Shown here: piece by piece, positions 63,282 through 64,000 of the stretch
Position numbering within the stretch: the first letter of the stretch is position 1
Layout of the letters: each line of letters opens with the position of its first letter
Assembly (NCBI GenBank): GCA_900618795.1
Contig: UYJD01000001.1
Location: 1,647,236-1,711,235, forward strand
DNA from: Cyanodermella asteris
Taxonomy: Eukaryota > Ascomycota > Lecanoromycetes > Ostropales > Stictidaceae
DNA: 64,000 nt
Direction of reading: 5' to 3'
The notes under the pieces: model-generated
What the model saw: only the letters and a program-made list of their open reading frames with translations
Databases searched by the model: none
Told to the model about the DNA's origin: nothing
Made by a program: the position numbers and the translations under genes

Positions 63282-64000
63282 ATGGATGAGTCCGCCTGCT
63301 CCCAGCAGCCTCGTTGTCGCCCAGGTACTCTTAGTCTCGCCGCACAATTGTCTCCGGTCCACGATGGCCTCAACGTCTTAAAATCGATCTGGCTCTTCAC
63401 TTATAGCGATCTGAAAACCATTCTCGGTCCAAGCTTCCTGTTCGCGATGGCGAACTCGGTGGCGATGTGTCCAGAATGTTGCTCACTCTCCAAGCCCCCT
63501 GTCGTCCTCCTCTGGATCTGGCTGAACCTACTCCCCTTCAACATCGACAACCAACGAACCAAAGACGCGATAGCCGAAGACCGCATCAACAAGCCCTGGC
63601 GACCCCTGACCGCCGGCCGCATCTCGCAACCCGCGGCGATCGGCATCATGCTCCTGGGCTACACCCTCGCATTGTCATTCAGCGCTAGCTTCGGGGGCCT
63701 GACGCAGTCCACCACCCTCATCGCCCTTGGTCAATGGTACAATCACCTCGGGGGCGCAGACTCGAACTCTGTGGTGCGCAATTACATCAACGCGTGCGGC
63801 TATCTCTGCTTCATCTCCGGCGCCCTCGACGTGGCGTTGCCCGCGGGTTTCCGGCTGCTAGCTGATTCTCAGAGCCTGCTTTGGCTCGTGACGTTGGGTT
63901 GCGTTGTGCTGACGACGGTGCACGCGCAGGACTTGGAGGATCAGGAAGGTGATAGGGTCCGAAGGCGCAAGACCGTACCGATCGAGTATGGAGATCTTCC
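63282..64000 (+). CDS. UbiA-superfamily membrane prenyltransferase or terpene cyclase, 3' end outside window
   Basis: An uninterrupted frame of 239 codons from ATG 63282 to the window edge. Typical fungal UbiA-like features appear in order: SIWLFTYSDLKTIL opening the first helix region; the first Asp-rich motif FNIDNQRTKDAIAEDRINKP (D89, D95, D100), followed by the WRPL..GR turn; QWYNHLGGADSNSVVRN in the middle; and the second Asp-rich motif QDLEDQEGD (D217, D220, D224), followed by RRRKTVP. These Asp motifs bind Mg-diphosphate. Family members either transfer prenyl groups to aromatic acceptors or cyclise farnesyl diphosphate, as the fumagillin-pathway UbiA-type cyclase does. Which activity applies cannot be told here. 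It is divergent from a P450, a common layout in terpenoid clusters. Confidence 0.85.
   Translation, partial: MDESACSQQPRCRPGTLSLAAQLSPVHDGLNVLKSIWLFTYSDLKTILGPSFLFAMANSVAMCPECCSLSKPPVVLLWIWLNLLPFNIDNQRTKDAIAEDRINKPWRPLTAGRISQPAAIGIMLLGYTLALSFSASFGGLTQSTTLIALGQWYNHLGGADSNSVVRNYINACGYLCFISGALDVALPAGFRLLADSQSLLWLVTLGCVVLTTVHAQDLEDQEGDRVRRRKTVPIEYGDL

Overview
The window looks like a chromosome segment of a filamentous ascomycete (Pezizomycotina; a dothideomycete is my guess, not something I can prove). The reasons are short introns of about 48-75 nt with GTRNGN donors and CTAAC/CTGAC branch sites, dense gene packing with no operons, and families typical of such fungi (Pth11-like receptor, OPT transporter, HET-like fragment, GMC oxidoreductase and P450). 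I rebuilt about 28 protein genes, joining exons by hand where an open frame alone gave a wrong start, end or interior. One 25-base run of N (51963-51987) marks a scaffold gap.

Layout. 0.5-8 kb: a large Ser/Thr kinase; a mitochondrial-type tRNA(Ile)-lysidine synthase and a mitochondrial S-adenosylmethionine carrier sharing a 232-bp divergent promoter; a small Cys-containing protein with a one-base frame break. 8-26 kb: core cell biology, namely cohesin loader SCC2/Mis4, Pol I subunit RPA12, deoxyhypusine hydroxylase, an aldehyde dehydrogenase and the GATOR1/SEACIT subunit Iml1, followed by a 2.3-kb spacer. 26-37 kb: vacuolar Ca2+/H+ exchanger, small beta-carbonic anhydrase, DUF1295 membrane reductase, a broken HET-like gene, a family-16 methyltransferase and a Ser/Thr-rich single-pass membrane protein. 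37-40.5 kb: a stretch with one probable but unresolved plus-strand gene. 40.5-53 kb: ING/PHD chromatin protein, Gfd2-like DEDDh nuclease, ALKBH6-like dioxygenase, Par14-type parvulin, PIG-P/Gpi19, a membrane-anchored histidine-phosphatase-like protein and EFM4. 53-64 kb: an accessory end with an OPT transporter, a Pth11-like receptor, a GMC oxidoreductase, a seven-exon P450 and a UbiA-type membrane prenyltransferase/terpene cyclase that runs off the end of the window.

Most genes are unlinked housekeeping functions; nine adjacent pairs are divergent. The right edge (GMC oxidoreductase, P450, UbiA-type enzyme) looks like part of an uncharacterised biosynthetic gene cluster and is the most promising lead. 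Secondary leads are introns whose length is a multiple of three, so that retained-intron mRNAs stay open (SCC2, the methyltransferase, the Ser/Thr-rich protein); an ING PHD finger whose alternative acceptor would delete a zinc ligand; and three places where one missing A/T in a short A/T run would explain a broken frame.
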